49,583 nt of DNA, from assembly GCA_046261875.1 (NCBI GenBank), contig JBHENW010000023.1:1-49583 (forward strand), read 5' to 3'. How positions within the stretch are numbered: position 1 is the stretch's first letter; each line of letters opens with the position of its first letter. The notes beneath the pieces were generated by a model, which searched no databases, was not told the origin of the DNA, and was given only the letters and a program-made list of their open reading frames with translations. Positions 1 through 8,613 of this stretch are shown piece by piece. The DNA is from JBHENW01 sp046261875 (lineage in GTDB: Bacteria; Acidobacteriota; Thermoanaerobaculia; UBA5066; Gp7-AA6). The translations under genes were made by a program, and so were the position numbers.

Positions 1-89
1 TTCCACTCGCTTTTCCCATGTTCGGCGCCGCCGTTGCGCTTCCGGCCGTGAGCTCCCCCCGTGGTCGTCTTCTCGGTGGTCTTCCTCAC
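1..89 (-). CDS. Partial N-terminus of a KaiB-like protein (cut by window edge)
   Basis: An open frame starts with GTG at 89, 25 bases after the stop of the KaiC-like gene on the same strand, and runs off the window without a stop. The 29 visible residues are Lys, Thr and Gly rich, beginning VRKTTEKTTTGGAH, with no recognisable domain. A short polar tail before the thioredoxin-like fold is common in KaiB proteins encoded next to kaiC, so KaiB is a guess from position only. Another small two-component or clock-associated protein would fit equally well. Confidence 0.35.
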   Translation of the reverse strand, partial: MRKTTEKTTTGGAHGRKRNGGAEHGKSEW

Positions 90-114
90 GCGGGCCGCAC
101 CTTTTCGCGGAACT

Positions 115-1889
115 TCAGGCGCTCGCCGGAGAGCCGATTCGATTTTTCCGGGCGCGCGGCGGATCCCCGGCCTCGGCTCCGTCCCATGTCCGCGATCCCC
201 GGACGAGATCCCGGTCGTCCGCTTCCGCCTCATCCCGGTCCATGCTGTCTTGCTCGGCCAGCGCGTCGAGCTCCGCCCGTCGGGCGGCGATCTCCTCCGT
301 CAGCTTCGCGCGCCGGTGCTCGAGCCCGCGGCGCTGCCGCTCCGCGGCGCGCTTCCGTTCGACGACGGCGGCCCGTTCCCGCGCCTCCTGGGCCGCCCGG
401 GCGGATCCCGTGAGCATTCCCTCCGGACCGAGATACACGTCTCGGAAACGAATGCCATCCGCCGTCAGGAGAAACTCGCGGATCTGATTGGCGTGCGCCA
501 TGCCGCGAGACTTGAGGATGCAGATCCCCCGGTTTCTTTCTCCGTTCGACTCGACGTCGCGCACGAGGATCCAGGTGTCGATCACCGAGGAGACACCGAC
601 TTCGGTCTTTTCCTGAGCCCCGCCCGGATCGGTCAGGCTCGTCATGACGGTCGTCATCTGCGCGCTCTTGAAGAAATCGATGACGCGCGTCAGCATGGCT
701 TCGGCGCTCGCCTGATTCCCCGCCCGCACCAGGTTGGTGATGGGGTCGATGACGACGAGGCGGGGCCGGAAACCGTTCACGGAGCGCTGTATTCGGGTCA
801 GGTGCGCCTCGATCCCCAGCAACGTCGGCCGCGCGGCTTCGATGCGGAGGAGTCCCTTCTCGAGGCACGACTCCAGGTCAAGGCCGATCGACGCCATGTT
901 CCGGACGATCTGGTCCCTCGACTCCTCGAAGGCGAAATACAGGGCCCGCTCCCCCCGGCCGCAGACGGCTTCGGCGAGCTGGCAGGCGAGACTCGTCTTG
1001 CCGGTGCCGGCGGTTCCGGAGATGAGCACGGAGGAGCCGCGGAAGAGGCCTCGACCGCCGAGCATCTCGTCGAGAGCGTCCACGCCCGTCGAAATCCTTT
1101 CCGTCGGGGCGGGGTAGTCCAGCCGGGCCGACGTGATGGGGAAGACTTCGATTCCCGTCCTCGTCGATGAGGAAAGGATACTCGTTGGTTCCGTGGCTCG
1201 TCCCCCGGTACTTGACGATGCGCAGTCGCCGGGTCGCGACCTGTCGATGACGCGGTGGTCGAGGAGGATGACGCAGTCGGAAACGTACTCCTCCAGGCCC
1301 TGCCGCGTCAGGGTGCCCTCCCCGCGCTCCGCGGTGATGAGGGCGGTGACCCCGCGATCCTTCAGCCAGCGGAAGAGACGCCGCAGCTCCGCGCGGAGGA
1401 TCGCCTCGTTGCTAAAGGACATGAACAGACTTTCGAGAGTGTCCAGGACGACGCGCCGCGCGCCGGTGGCGTCGATCGCGCTGCCCAGGCGGATGAAGAG
1501 CCCCTCCCGGTCGTACTCGCCCGTTTCCTCGATCTCGCTGCGCTCGAGCTGCAGGTGATCGATCAGGATCTTCCCGTCCGCGACGAGCTTTTCGACCTCG
1601 AAGCCGAGCGACCGGACGTTGACGGCCAGATCCTCCGGCGTCTCCTCGAACGCGATGAAGACGCCCGGCTCTCGGTGATCGATCGCCCCGCGCAGAGAAA
1701 CTGCATTGCGAGGAGGGTCTTTCCGCAGCCCGCGGCGCCGCAGACGATCGTCGGCCTTCCCCGGGGCAGTCCCCCTCCCGTGATGGCGTCCAGCCCGGCC
1801 ACACCGGTCGGCGCTTTCGGGAGCCCTTCCGGAGTCGAAGCCGGCCGGCCCGGTGGAGGGAGGGAGGAGGGATTCTTGAGGCGTTTCAT
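115..1889 (-). pseudogene. KaiC-family dual-ATPase, interrupted by three frameshifts
   Basis: This encodes a two-domain RecA/KaiC-type ATPase, a family that couples ATP hydrolysis and autophosphorylation to clock or stress signalling. The ATG at 1889 opens a frame with Walker A GAAGCGKT (residues 51-58). Near 1693 one base is missing and the protein continues in another frame with the FEE catalytic glutamates and Walker B. The frame slips again near 1246 and is restored near 1160; read through, the linker is normal KaiC sequence. Domain 2 is intact: Walker A GTAGTGKT, a second FEE and VVIDP. The phospho-site segment reads VSSVIDT, placing Ser-Ser where cyanobacterial KaiC has Ser-Thr. A charged coiled-coil tail of about 90 residues follows. 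It is either a recent pseudogene or sequence that carries indel errors. Confidence 0.8.
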
Positions 1890-2024
1890 CCTGAGACCCC
1901 GTTCGCCCCTGACGAGGAAGGCCCTCGGTAGATTCGTTGTCGGACAAGGAGCACCACGCTCCGCGGGCTGCGGATTCTATGGCATTGCTTCCCCGGGTCA
2001 ACTCCGCCCGGAGGCCGCGGGTGC

Positions 2025-2414
2025 TCAGTCCACGACGCGAATCTTGCCATGCAGCATGTTCATCCCGCAGGTGAAGGCGATCTCGCCGGCGGTCTGCGGC
2101 AGGAGCTCGATCATCGTCTTCTGATAGGGGGGCAGGGCCCGGCGGATCCCGAAGTCGGAGATGACGATCTCGTCGGAACAGGGGTTGGTCTCGCGGCGGT
2201 CGAAGACGAGCCGGAGAGGAACGCCTTTCTTGGCGACGATGGCGTCGGGTCTGTAGCCCCCGGAAACGAGGATCTCGACCGTTTGGCTGCCGGCCTCAGC
2301 GGTCGCCGGAATCTCCGCGCGGCGGCCGAAGAAGAACCGGTAGAGAAAGAGGATGAGGGCCGCGCCGCCGGCCAGCGCGAGGATGCGGTCGGTCGTCCAG
2401 TCGACGGCGATCAT
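2025..2414 (-). CDS. Membrane-anchored cupredoxin-like copper protein
   Basis: A 129-residue protein with one N-terminal membrane segment (about residues 10-30, LALAGGAALILFLYRFF) and a cupredoxin-type beta domain. The putative metal site is CGMNMLHG near the C-terminus (Cys116, Met118, Met120, His122), with a further Cys79 in NPCSDE. Its ATG overlaps the TGA of the copper ATPase gene in a four-base ATGA, so the two are probably translationally coupled. The domain should lie outside the cytoplasmic membrane, where it could take copper from or hand copper to the pump. The family and copper binding are inferred from residues and context; it is not a plastocyanin or azurin with a full classical ligand set. 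Confidence 0.85.
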   Translation of the reverse strand: MIAVDWTTDRILALAGGAALILFLYRFFFGRRAEIPATAEAGSQTVEILVSGGYRPDAIVAKKGVPLRLVFDRRETNPCSDEIVISDFGIRRALPPYQKTMIELLPQTAGEIAFTCGMNMLHGKIRVVD

Positions 2415-4948
2415 CGGGGGCGGACCGCCGCGAGGCGGAGGCTGTTGGCGACCACGGAGACCGAGGAGAGGGCCATGGCGGCGGAGGCGATCATCGGCGA
2501 AAGCATCCAGCCCGTGAGGGGAAAGAAGACCCCCGCGGCGATGGGGATCGCCACGACGTTGTAGACGAACGCCAGAAAGAGGTTCTGGCGGACGACAGCG
2601 ATGGTCCTGCGGGAGACGCGGATCGCCGCCTCCACCAGCCGCAGGCTCCGTCCGACGAGGGTCACGTCCGCGGCCTCGATCGCGATGTCCGCGCCGGCGC
2701 CGATCGCGATGCCCACATCCGCCTGTGCCAGCGCGGGCGCGTCGTTGACCCCGTCGCCCACCATGGCGACCCGCTCGCCGCGCCCCTGCAGCTCTTTGAC
2801 CTTTTCCGCCTTCCCGGCCGGGAGGACCTCGGCGAAGACGTCGTCGATTCCGACGCGGGAGGCGATGGCGCGCGCGGCCGTTTCGCGGTCCCCCGTCAGC
2901 ATGATCACCCGCACCCCGAGCCGGCGCAGCCCCGCGACCGCGTCGCGGGCCTCGGGCTTTTCGGGATCGGCCACGACGAGCATTCCGAGGACGCGGCCGT
3001 CTGCTGCCACGAGCAGCGGCGTCTTGCCCTCCGCGGCGTACCGCTCCGTCTCCTCGCGGACCGCGCCGTAGTCCACGCCCATCCGGTCGAAGAGCGCGGT
3101 GTTTCCGACGAGGACGCGCCGGCCGCCGACGAGGCCTTCCACGCCGAAACCCGTGTGCGACCGGAAGTCGCGCGTCCGTTCGAGGGCCACTCCGCGCGCG
3201 CGCGCGGCTTCCACGACCGCCCGCCCCAACGGGTGCTCCGAGAGCTGTTCGACCGATGCGGCCAGCCCGAGGAGCTCCTCGTCCCCGGTCCCCCCGACGC
3301 GCACGCGGTCGGTCAGCCGCGGCTTGCCCTCCGTGATCGTGCCTGTCTTGTCCAGGACGGCGGCGGTCGTCCGGCGCGCCCGTTCGAGCGCTTCGGCGTT
3401 GCGGAAGAGAATGCCCGAGCGCGCGGCGCGCCCGGTTCCGACGAGGATGGCCGTCGGGGTCGCGAGGCCCAGGGCGCAGGGGCAGGCGATGATCAGGACG
3501 GAAGCGAGCGCGACGGTCGCCAGCGTCCACCGGGGCTCCGGTCCGAAGACGTACCAGCCGACCCACGTCGCCGCCCCGATCATGAGGACGATCGGTACGA
3601 AGACGCCCGCGATCCGATCGGCGAGCTTCTGGATTGGCGGCTTGGATGCCTGCGCCTCGCCGACGAGCTGCGCGATCCGGGAGAGCGTGGAATCGGCTCC
3701 GACCCCGGTCACCTCCACGCGCAAGGCGCCCGCGGCGTTCAATGTTCCGCCGATCACGCGGTCGCCCGGCCCCTTCTCGACGGGCAGCGACTCGCCCGTA
3801 ACCATGGACTCGTCGAGCGTCGAGCGGCCCTCCCGGACGATGCCGTCGGCCGGGACGGCGTCCCCGGGCCGCACGAGAACGAGGTCTCCGTGCCGGAGCT
3901 CGGCGACGGGAATCTCCCGCTCCACGCCGTCGCGCTCGACGCGCGCGGTCTTGGGCGCCAAATCGAGCAGCTGGCGAATGGCCGAGGAGGCCCGTCCGCG
4001 CGCGAGCGTCTCGAAGTACCGGCCGAGGAGGATCAGGGTCAGGATCACGCCGACCGCTTCGTAATAGACGGCCGGCATGCCGTCCTTCGAAGGAGGAACG
4101 GCCCCCGGGAAGAAGGTCGCCGCGATTGAAAGGAGCATCGCGGCCGTCGTGCCGAGCCCCACAAGCGTGTCCATGTTCGCGGTGCGGTGCGCCAGGGTGC
4201 GGACCATTCCGGAGAGAAACGGCCAGCCCGCCCAGAGGTACACGGGCAAAGTCATGGCGAACAGGAGGAGCTCGCGTCCCCGGAAGTGGATCTCCGACAT
4301 GGAGAGGAAGAGCACGGGGGCCGTGAGGAGCCCCGCCACGACGGTGCGCACCAGCGCGTCCCGCGACTCGCCGCTGCGGCGGGCCTCTTCCTCTGCCGAG
4401 GAGGCTTCGCCGGCCAGGCGGGCGGAATAGCCGGATTGCTCGACGGCCTCGATGAGCGTTGCGGGCTCGAGGTCCCGTCCTCCGACGTGGGCGCGGGCCG
4501 TCGCGAGGCTGACGGAGGCGTCGGTCACGCCGGGAACCTTCTGGAGGGCCCCCTCGATCGTCGCGACGCAGGAAGCGCAGTGCATGCCTTCCAGGGCGAG
4601 GGCGACCCGCCCGGTCCCGGCCGAAGCGCGCCGTGTCGGGTCGGGGGCAGCCGCTCCGGGCGGCGGGTCGGGGCGCGCCCGTCGGCGGCGGGTCCGGGCC
4701 TGCGAGGCCGGATCGAACATCGGAAGCTGCCCGGCGCTCGGTTTTCCCCCGGGGCGGGGGGGAGCGGGCGGGACTTCGCCGCCCTCTGCCGTCGCGGAGC
4801 GCGGGACGTAGCGCTCCGGGTCCTGATCGAAAGCGGTCGCGCACGACCGGGAACAGAAGAAGACCGTCCCGCCGTCCCAGGGACGCTTCTCCGGAGCGGT
4901 GTCCGGATCGATCACCATGCCGCAGACCGGATCGCGGACCTTCATCAT
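2411..4948 (-). CDS. copA: Copper-translocating P1B-type ATPase with N-terminal YHS domain
   Basis: This P1B-type ATPase exports copper ions from the cytoplasm using ATP. In order it has a YHS-type metal domain (DPVCGM at 6-11, two further Cys near 32-36), a proline-rich linker, a heavy-metal-associated domain with GMHCASC (121-127), paired membrane helices, the TGES actuator loop, the metal-path motif CPC (489-491), the phosphorylated DKTGT (533-537), the HP of SEHPLG near 572 and GDGVND (731-736). CPC with a CxxC HMA domain supports copper over zinc. Two ATG codons open the frame (4948 and 4945); a TAGTCT box lies six bases before the second, favouring a leaderless start there. It overlaps the downstream cupredoxin gene by ATGA. 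Confidence 0.96.
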   Translation of the reverse strand: MMKVRDPVCGMVIDPDTAPEKRPWDGGTVFFCSRSCATAFDQDPERYVPRSATAEGGEVPPAPPRPGGKPSAGQLPMFDPASQARTRRRRARPDPPPGAAAPDPTRRASAGTGRVALALEGMHCASCVATIEGALQKVPGVTDASVSLATARAHVGGRDLEPATLIEAVEQSGYSARLAGEASSAEEEARRSGESRDALVRTVVAGLLTAPVLFLSMSEIHFRGRELLLFAMTLPVYLWAGWPFLSGMVRTLAHRTANMDTLVGLGTTAAMLLSIAATFFPGAVPPSKDGMPAVYYEAVGVILTLILLGRYFETLARGRASSAIRQLLDLAPKTARVERDGVEREIPVAELRHGDLVLVRPGDAVPADGIVREGRSTLDESMVTGESLPVEKGPGDRVIGGTLNAAGALRVEVTGVGADSTLSRIAQLVGEAQASKPPIQKLADRIAGVFVPIVLMIGAATWVGWYVFGPEPRWTLATVALASVLIIACPCALGLATPTAILVGTGRAARSGILFRNAEALERARRTTAAVLDKTGTITEGKPRLTDRVRVGGTGDEELLGLAASVEQLSEHPLGRAVVEAARARGVALERTRDFRSHTGFGVEGLVGGRRVLVGNTALFDRMGVDYGAVREETERYAAEGKTPLLVAADGRVLGMLVVADPEKPEARDAVAGLRRLGVRVIMLTGDRETAARAIASRVGIDDVFAEVLPAGKAEKVKELQGRGERVAMVGDGVNDAPALAQADVGIAIGAGADIAIEAADVTLVGRSLRLVEAAIRVSRRTIAVVRQNLFLAFVYNVVAIPIAAGVFFPLTGWMLSPMIASAAMALSSVSVVANSLRLAAVRPR

Positions 4949-4951
4949 CCG

Positions 4952-4957
4952 AGACTA
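4952..4957 (-). promoter_or_regulatory. Putative -10 box of copA
   Basis: TAGTCT on the minus strand, six bases upstream of the second in-frame ATG (4945) of the copper ATPase, with no Shine-Dalgarno sequence. The spacing matches other candidate leaderless starts in this window. No copper-responsive operator palindrome was recognised in the short gap. Confidence 0.4.
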
Positions 4958-5017
4958 GTCGAATTCACGCGGCAGGGATTCACCGCGTTGCGGAGCAGGC
5001 CCGGAGCGAGAGCGCGG

Positions 5018-6514
5018 TTACGGCGCGGTCGCGAGCTCGCGGCGGTCCGATCGCGCCTCCCAGCGCGACATGAGGGAGAGGAGGGCAGTGTACGCAAACC
5101 CGTTGAAAAAGACGAGCAGGAACGGAATGCCGATCCAGTACCCCTCGGCGCTGGCGAAGGCGATGGCGGCGAGGAAGTACACTGCCAGGATCACCTCGCC
5201 GATCACCGAGAAGTTCCGGCTCGCCCGGTACTTCTTGCTCCTCCATTCGCCGTGCTTCCCTTCGATCCGGTACTTCGGCGTCCGCGTGAACTCGGTCTGC
5301 CGCCGGAAGACCGCCTCGAGCACGGCGCGCACGTTGTTCAAGGACAGGCCGATGCCGAGAGACAGCAGAAATGGCATGTACCGCAGCGTCGGCCGCCAGT
5401 CGCGGCCAATCTCCCGCTGCGAAGAGATGTAGAACCCGATGAACGAGAAGCTCGCTCCGAAGAACAACGGGAAGTCCACGATCACGAGCTTCTGCCACCC
5501 GATGCGCTCGCGGATCACGATGGCCGGCACGATGAGCAGGGCGAGCAGCAGCACGAGGAGGTAGGAAAAGTTGTTGGTCAGGTGGAAGAACGCTTCCAGC
5601 TTCACCCGCCAGGGGTAGGGGCTGCGGAAGATCTTGGGAAGCAGCTTGCGGCCCGTCTGGATCGAGCCCTTGGCCCAGCGGTGCTGCTGCGACTTGAACG
5701 CGTCCATGTCCACGGGGAGCTCCGCCGGCGCGACGACGTCCTTGAGGTAGACGAACTTCCAGCCGGCCAGCTGCGCGCGGTAAGACACGTCGAGGTCTTC
5801 GGTCAGCGTATCGGACTCCCATCCGCCCGCCTCCTCGAGACAGCGGCGGCGCCAGATCCCCGCCGTCCCGTTGAAGTTGAAGAAGCGGCCGGAGCGGTGG
5901 CGGGCGGTGTGCTCGATGACGAAGTGGCCGTCGAGGAAGATCGACTGGATCCGCGTGAGCAGGGAGTAGTCGCGGTTGAGATGCTCCCAGCGCGCCTGCA
6001 CCATGCCGACCTTCGGATCCGAGAAGTAGGGCAGGACTTCTCGGAGCATCTCCGGGCGGGGCACGAAGTCGGCGTCGAAGACGAGGAGAAAATCCCCGGT
6101 CGCGAGCTCCGTGCCGTGTTGCAGGGCCCCCGCCTTGTATCCCTTGCGGTTCTCGCGCGGAATGTACCGGACGTCGTAGCCGCGCGCCCTGTACCGGGCG
6201 GCCACGCGCGAAGCGACCTGCTGCGTCTCGTCCGTTGAATCGTCGAGGATCTGTATCTCCAACAGCTCCCGCGGGTAATCCATCGCGGCGACGGCCTCGA
6301 CCAGGCGCTCCACGACGTACACTTCGTTGTAAACCGGGAGCTGCACCGTCACGCGGGGGAGGGGCTCGAGAGGGGCCGGCTCCGGCGGCCTGTCCTGGCG
6401 GTGCCGGTAGTAGAGGCTCACCATGAGGATCCGGTGCCAGCCGTACATCGCGAGGAGCGCGAGGACGACGTAGTACGTGACCAGGGTTGCGATCTGAGCG
6501 GACTCGCTCGCCAT
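5018..6514 (-). CDS. Processive family 2 glycosyltransferase, membrane bound (cellulose/mannan synthase-like)
   Basis: A 498-residue membrane glycosyltransferase that should polymerise or transfer sugar from a nucleotide-sugar on the cytoplasmic face while extruding the product. Counting from ATG 6514: one N-terminal helix, then the GT-A core with the nucleotide-binding Asp of LDDSTD, DAD (147-149), TED (238-240) and QQHRW (276-280), the D, DxD, TED, QxxRW set of processive enzymes such as cellulose, mannan and hyaluronan synthases. Several helices follow. An ATG seven codons upstream (6535) is also possible. No PilZ domain or cellulose-synthase subunit lies nearby, so the polymer cannot be named. 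Confidence 0.92.
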   Translation of the reverse strand: MASESAQIATLVTYYVVLALLAMYGWHRILMVSLYYRHRQDRPPEPAPLEPLPRVTVQLPVYNEVYVVERLVEAVAAMDYPRELLEIQILDDSTDETQQVASRVAARYRARGYDVRYIPRENRKGYKAGALQHGTELATGDFLLVFDADFVPRPEMLREVLPYFSDPKVGMVQARWEHLNRDYSLLTRIQSIFLDGHFVIEHTARHRSGRFFNFNGTAGIWRRRCLEEAGGWESDTLTEDLDVSYRAQLAGWKFVYLKDVVAPAELPVDMDAFKSQQHRWAKGSIQTGRKLLPKIFRSPYPWRVKLEAFFHLTNNFSYLLVLLLALLIVPAIVIRERIGWQKLVIVDFPLFFGASFSFIGFYISSQREIGRDWRPTLRYMPFLLSLGIGLSLNNVRAVLEAVFRRQTEFTRTPKYRIEGKHGEWRSKKYRASRNFSVIGEVILAVYFLAAIAFASAEGYWIGIPFLLVFFNGFAYTALLSLMSRWEARSDRRELATAP

Positions 6515-6541
6515 GATGGTGACGCCAGACGTCACAGGTGG

Positions 6542-7858
6542 CTGCCGTGGGCCCTTCTGGCGTCGGGAGAAGCCGTCTTCCTCACTGTGCTCCTCCTTCC
6601 CGACGCGCGCGCCCGTACGGGTCTTTACCTGCTGGTCTTCCTGGCGGGTTTCCTCCTCGCGCTTTTTGCGGCGCGAAGTCTATCCGCATCCCGCCTCGGT
6701 TTCCTGCTGCTCGCGGCGGCGCTTTTTCGGGCGACGCTGCTGCCCCGGGCGCCGGACCTCTCCGACGACATCCACCGTTATACGTGGGACGGCAAGGTCG
6801 CGCGGGCCGGCGTCTCCCCATACGCTCACGCCCCGGCCGACCCGGCGCTCGCCCGCCTCGATCCGGAAATGCGCTCTCGCGTGGCGCACCCGGAGATCCG
6901 GACGGTCTATCCTCCCCTCGCGCAGGCCGCTTTCCGGGTTTTTGGAGGGAGCCCCCTGGCCCTCAAGGCGTTCTTCTCGGCGGCCGACGTCGCGATCGTG
7001 GCGATGCTCTGGAGGCGGGGTCCGGGAGGCGCCTTCGCCGCGGCGCTCTATGCGTTTCACCCCATGCCGGTCACCGAGACGGCAGGACAGGGGCACCTGG
7101 ACTCGCTCGGCGTTGCCCTGCTCCTCGCCGCCCTCGCCTGGATGGGGAGGGGCCGCAGGGCCGCGGCCGGCGTCGCGCTGGCGGCTTCGGTACTGACCAA
7201 GTACATCTCGGGGGGCGCCGTTCCGGTCCTTCTGCGGAACGGCCGGGTCCGTTTCCTCGCCGGGAGCGCCCTCTTCTTCACGCTCGTCTGGACGATCGCG
7301 GGCCGGGGCGCGTCCCCCGTCGGCGGGTTCTCGGACTTCGCCCTGCGGTGGGACTCCAACTCGGTCCTCTATCCCGCGGCGGTCCGCTTCATGGAGTGGT
7401 CCGAACTGCCGGCGCGCGCCAAGGACCTCTTCATCGCCTGGAAGGCGGACCACGGTCATCCCCCCTGGACCCAGGAGGTCTTTCCCTTCTTCTACTCCGC
7501 TTTCTTCGCGCGGGTCGCGCTGGCGGCGCTCCTCGCGCTGGCGCTCGCGTGGATCACGTGGCGGGTGCGGGATCCCCTGGATGGGACCTTCGCCTCCCTC
7601 GCGGTCCTCCTCCTCCTTTCGCCCACGCTGCACCCCTGGTACCTGCTGTGGCTGCTGCCGTTCGCGGCGGTGCGGAAGAACGCCGCGTTTCTCTATCTTT
7701 CCTGGGCGGCGTCCCTTTCCTACGCCCTCATGTACCCGACGCCGGCGCTGCCGGAGGCGGCGGTGTACGCCATCGAATACGTGCCCTTCGCGCTCTTGCT
7801 CCTCCTCGGGATCCGCCGGGCCCGCATGCGTCGGATCCGGCGCGAGGCCACGCCGTGA
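6542..7858 (+). CDS. Polytopic membrane glycosyltransferase-like protein (GT87/mannosyltransferase type)
   Basis: A hydrophobic protein of about 438 residues with around ten membrane helices. The first periplasmic loop carries DLSDDIHRYTWDGKV and then VYPPLAQ, resembling the acidic first-loop motif of GT-C enzymes that use polyprenyl-phosphate sugars. The start is unresolved: clear coding and the first helix (LPWALLASGEAVF) begin near 6539, but no ATG, GTG or TTG is in frame there. The nearest are GTG 6434, inside the divergent glycosyltransferase, and GTG 6587, which would cut the first helix. CTG 6542, or a missing base after ATG 6516, are alternatives. Its stop overlaps truA in GTGA. Confidence 0.75.
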   Translation: MPWALLASGEAVFLTVLLLPDARARTGLYLLVFLAGFLLALFAARSLSASRLGFLLLAAALFRATLLPRAPDLSDDIHRYTWDGKVARAGVSPYAHAPADPALARLDPEMRSRVAHPEIRTVYPPLAQAAFRVFGGSPLALKAFFSAADVAIVAMLWRRGPGGAFAAALYAFHPMPVTETAGQGHLDSLGVALLLAALAWMGRGRRAAAGVALAASVLTKYISGGAVPVLLRNGRVRFLAGSALFFTLVWTIAGRGASPVGGFSDFALRWDSNSVLYPAAVRFMEWSELPARAKDLFIAWKADHGHPPWTQEVFPFFYSAFFARVALAALLALALAWITWRVRDPLDGTFASLAVLLLLSPTLHPWYLLWLLPFAAVRKNAAFLYLSWAASLSYALMYPTPALPEAAVYAIEYVPFALLLLLGIRRARMRRIRREATP

Positions 7859-8604
7859 GCGAGCGATGGAGGTATCGCGCCGAGCTCGCCTACGTGGGAA
7901 CCGATTTCCACGGCTGGCAGAGGCAGCGCAACGCCGACCGCACCGTGCAGGCCCTCCTCGAGGACGCGCTGGCCCGGTTCGCGCGCGCGCCGGTCATCGC
8001 CGTGGCCGCGGGGCGCACCGACGCGGGCGTACATGCCGACGGCCAGGTGGTGCACTTCGACTTGCCGGCGCCGCGCGAGCCGGACCGCATCCGCACGGCG
8101 GTCAACTCCCTGCTCCCCTGGGACGCGAAGCTCCTCTCCGTCGCCCCGGCGAGCCCCGGCTTTCATGCGCGGAGGGACGCCCTCTGGAAGGAGTACCTCT
8201 ACCGTTGGAGCCGCGCCCCGGTCATCCCTCCGAGGGACGCGCCCTTCGTCGCGCGGATCGCAGCGGCCGCCGACGCCGGCCTCATGGCCGCGGTCGTCTC
8301 CGACCTGCCGGGCACGCGGGACTTCGCCGTCTTCGCCTCCCGGCATCCGGCGGGGGAGCCGACGGTCCGGACCCTCCACGCCGCGACGCTCGAGCGCGCG
8401 GACGACGAGATCCGGCTGCTCCTGCGAGGCGACGGCTTCCTGCGCGGAATGGTCCGCGCGATCGCCGGCGTCCTCGCCGACGTGGGGCGAGGAGCCGTCC
8501 CGGCCGGACGGATCGGGGAGCTGCTCCGGACGGGCGACCGCCGCCTCCTGCGTCCGAAGGCGCCGGCGCGGGGGCTGACCCTGCGGCGCGTGCATTACGC
8601 TTAA
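7855..8604 (+). CDS. truA: tRNA pseudouridine(38-40) synthase TruA
   Basis: TruA converts uridines 38, 39 and 40 of the tRNA anticodon arm to pseudouridine. The 249-residue frame has the family landmarks in order: AYVGTDFHGWQRQ, the catalytic aspartate in GRTDAGVHADGQVVHF, the NSLLPWD segment, FHARRDALWKEYLYR and FLRGMVRAIAGVL. The start is GTG 7855, overlapping the preceding TGA as GTGA, so translation is likely coupled. Length is normal for TruA. It heads a run of uppS, cdsA and dxr, an arrangement seen in other bacteria with the envelope precursor cluster. Confidence 0.97.
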   Translation: MSERWRYRAELAYVGTDFHGWQRQRNADRTVQALLEDALARFARAPVIAVAAGRTDAGVHADGQVVHFDLPAPREPDRIRTAVNSLLPWDAKLLSVAPASPGFHARRDALWKEYLYRWSRAPVIPPRDAPFVARIAAAADAGLMAAVVSDLPGTRDFAVFASRHPAGEPTVRTLHAATLERADDEIRLLLRGDGFLRGMVRAIAGVLADVGRGAVPAGRIGELLRTGDRRLLRPKAPARGLTLRRVHYA

Positions 8605-8607
8605 ACT
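8602..8607 (+). promoter_or_regulatory. Putative -10 box of uppS
   Basis: TAAACT overlaps the truA stop codon and ends six bases before the GTG start of uppS. There is no Shine-Dalgarno sequence, so a leaderless transcript is plausible. No convincing -35 hexamer is seen upstream. Confidence 0.4.
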
Positions 8608-8613
8608 GAACCC

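Noticed and set aside
2025..4844. A 939-residue frame on the minus strand
   Set aside because: Most of it is an off-frame reading of copA. Only its last 129 codons, from ATG 2414, form the real cupredoxin.
4187..6238. A 683-residue plus-strand frame
   Set aside because: It runs antisense to copA and the glycosyltransferase, with a His/Glu/Arg-rich composition and no domain.
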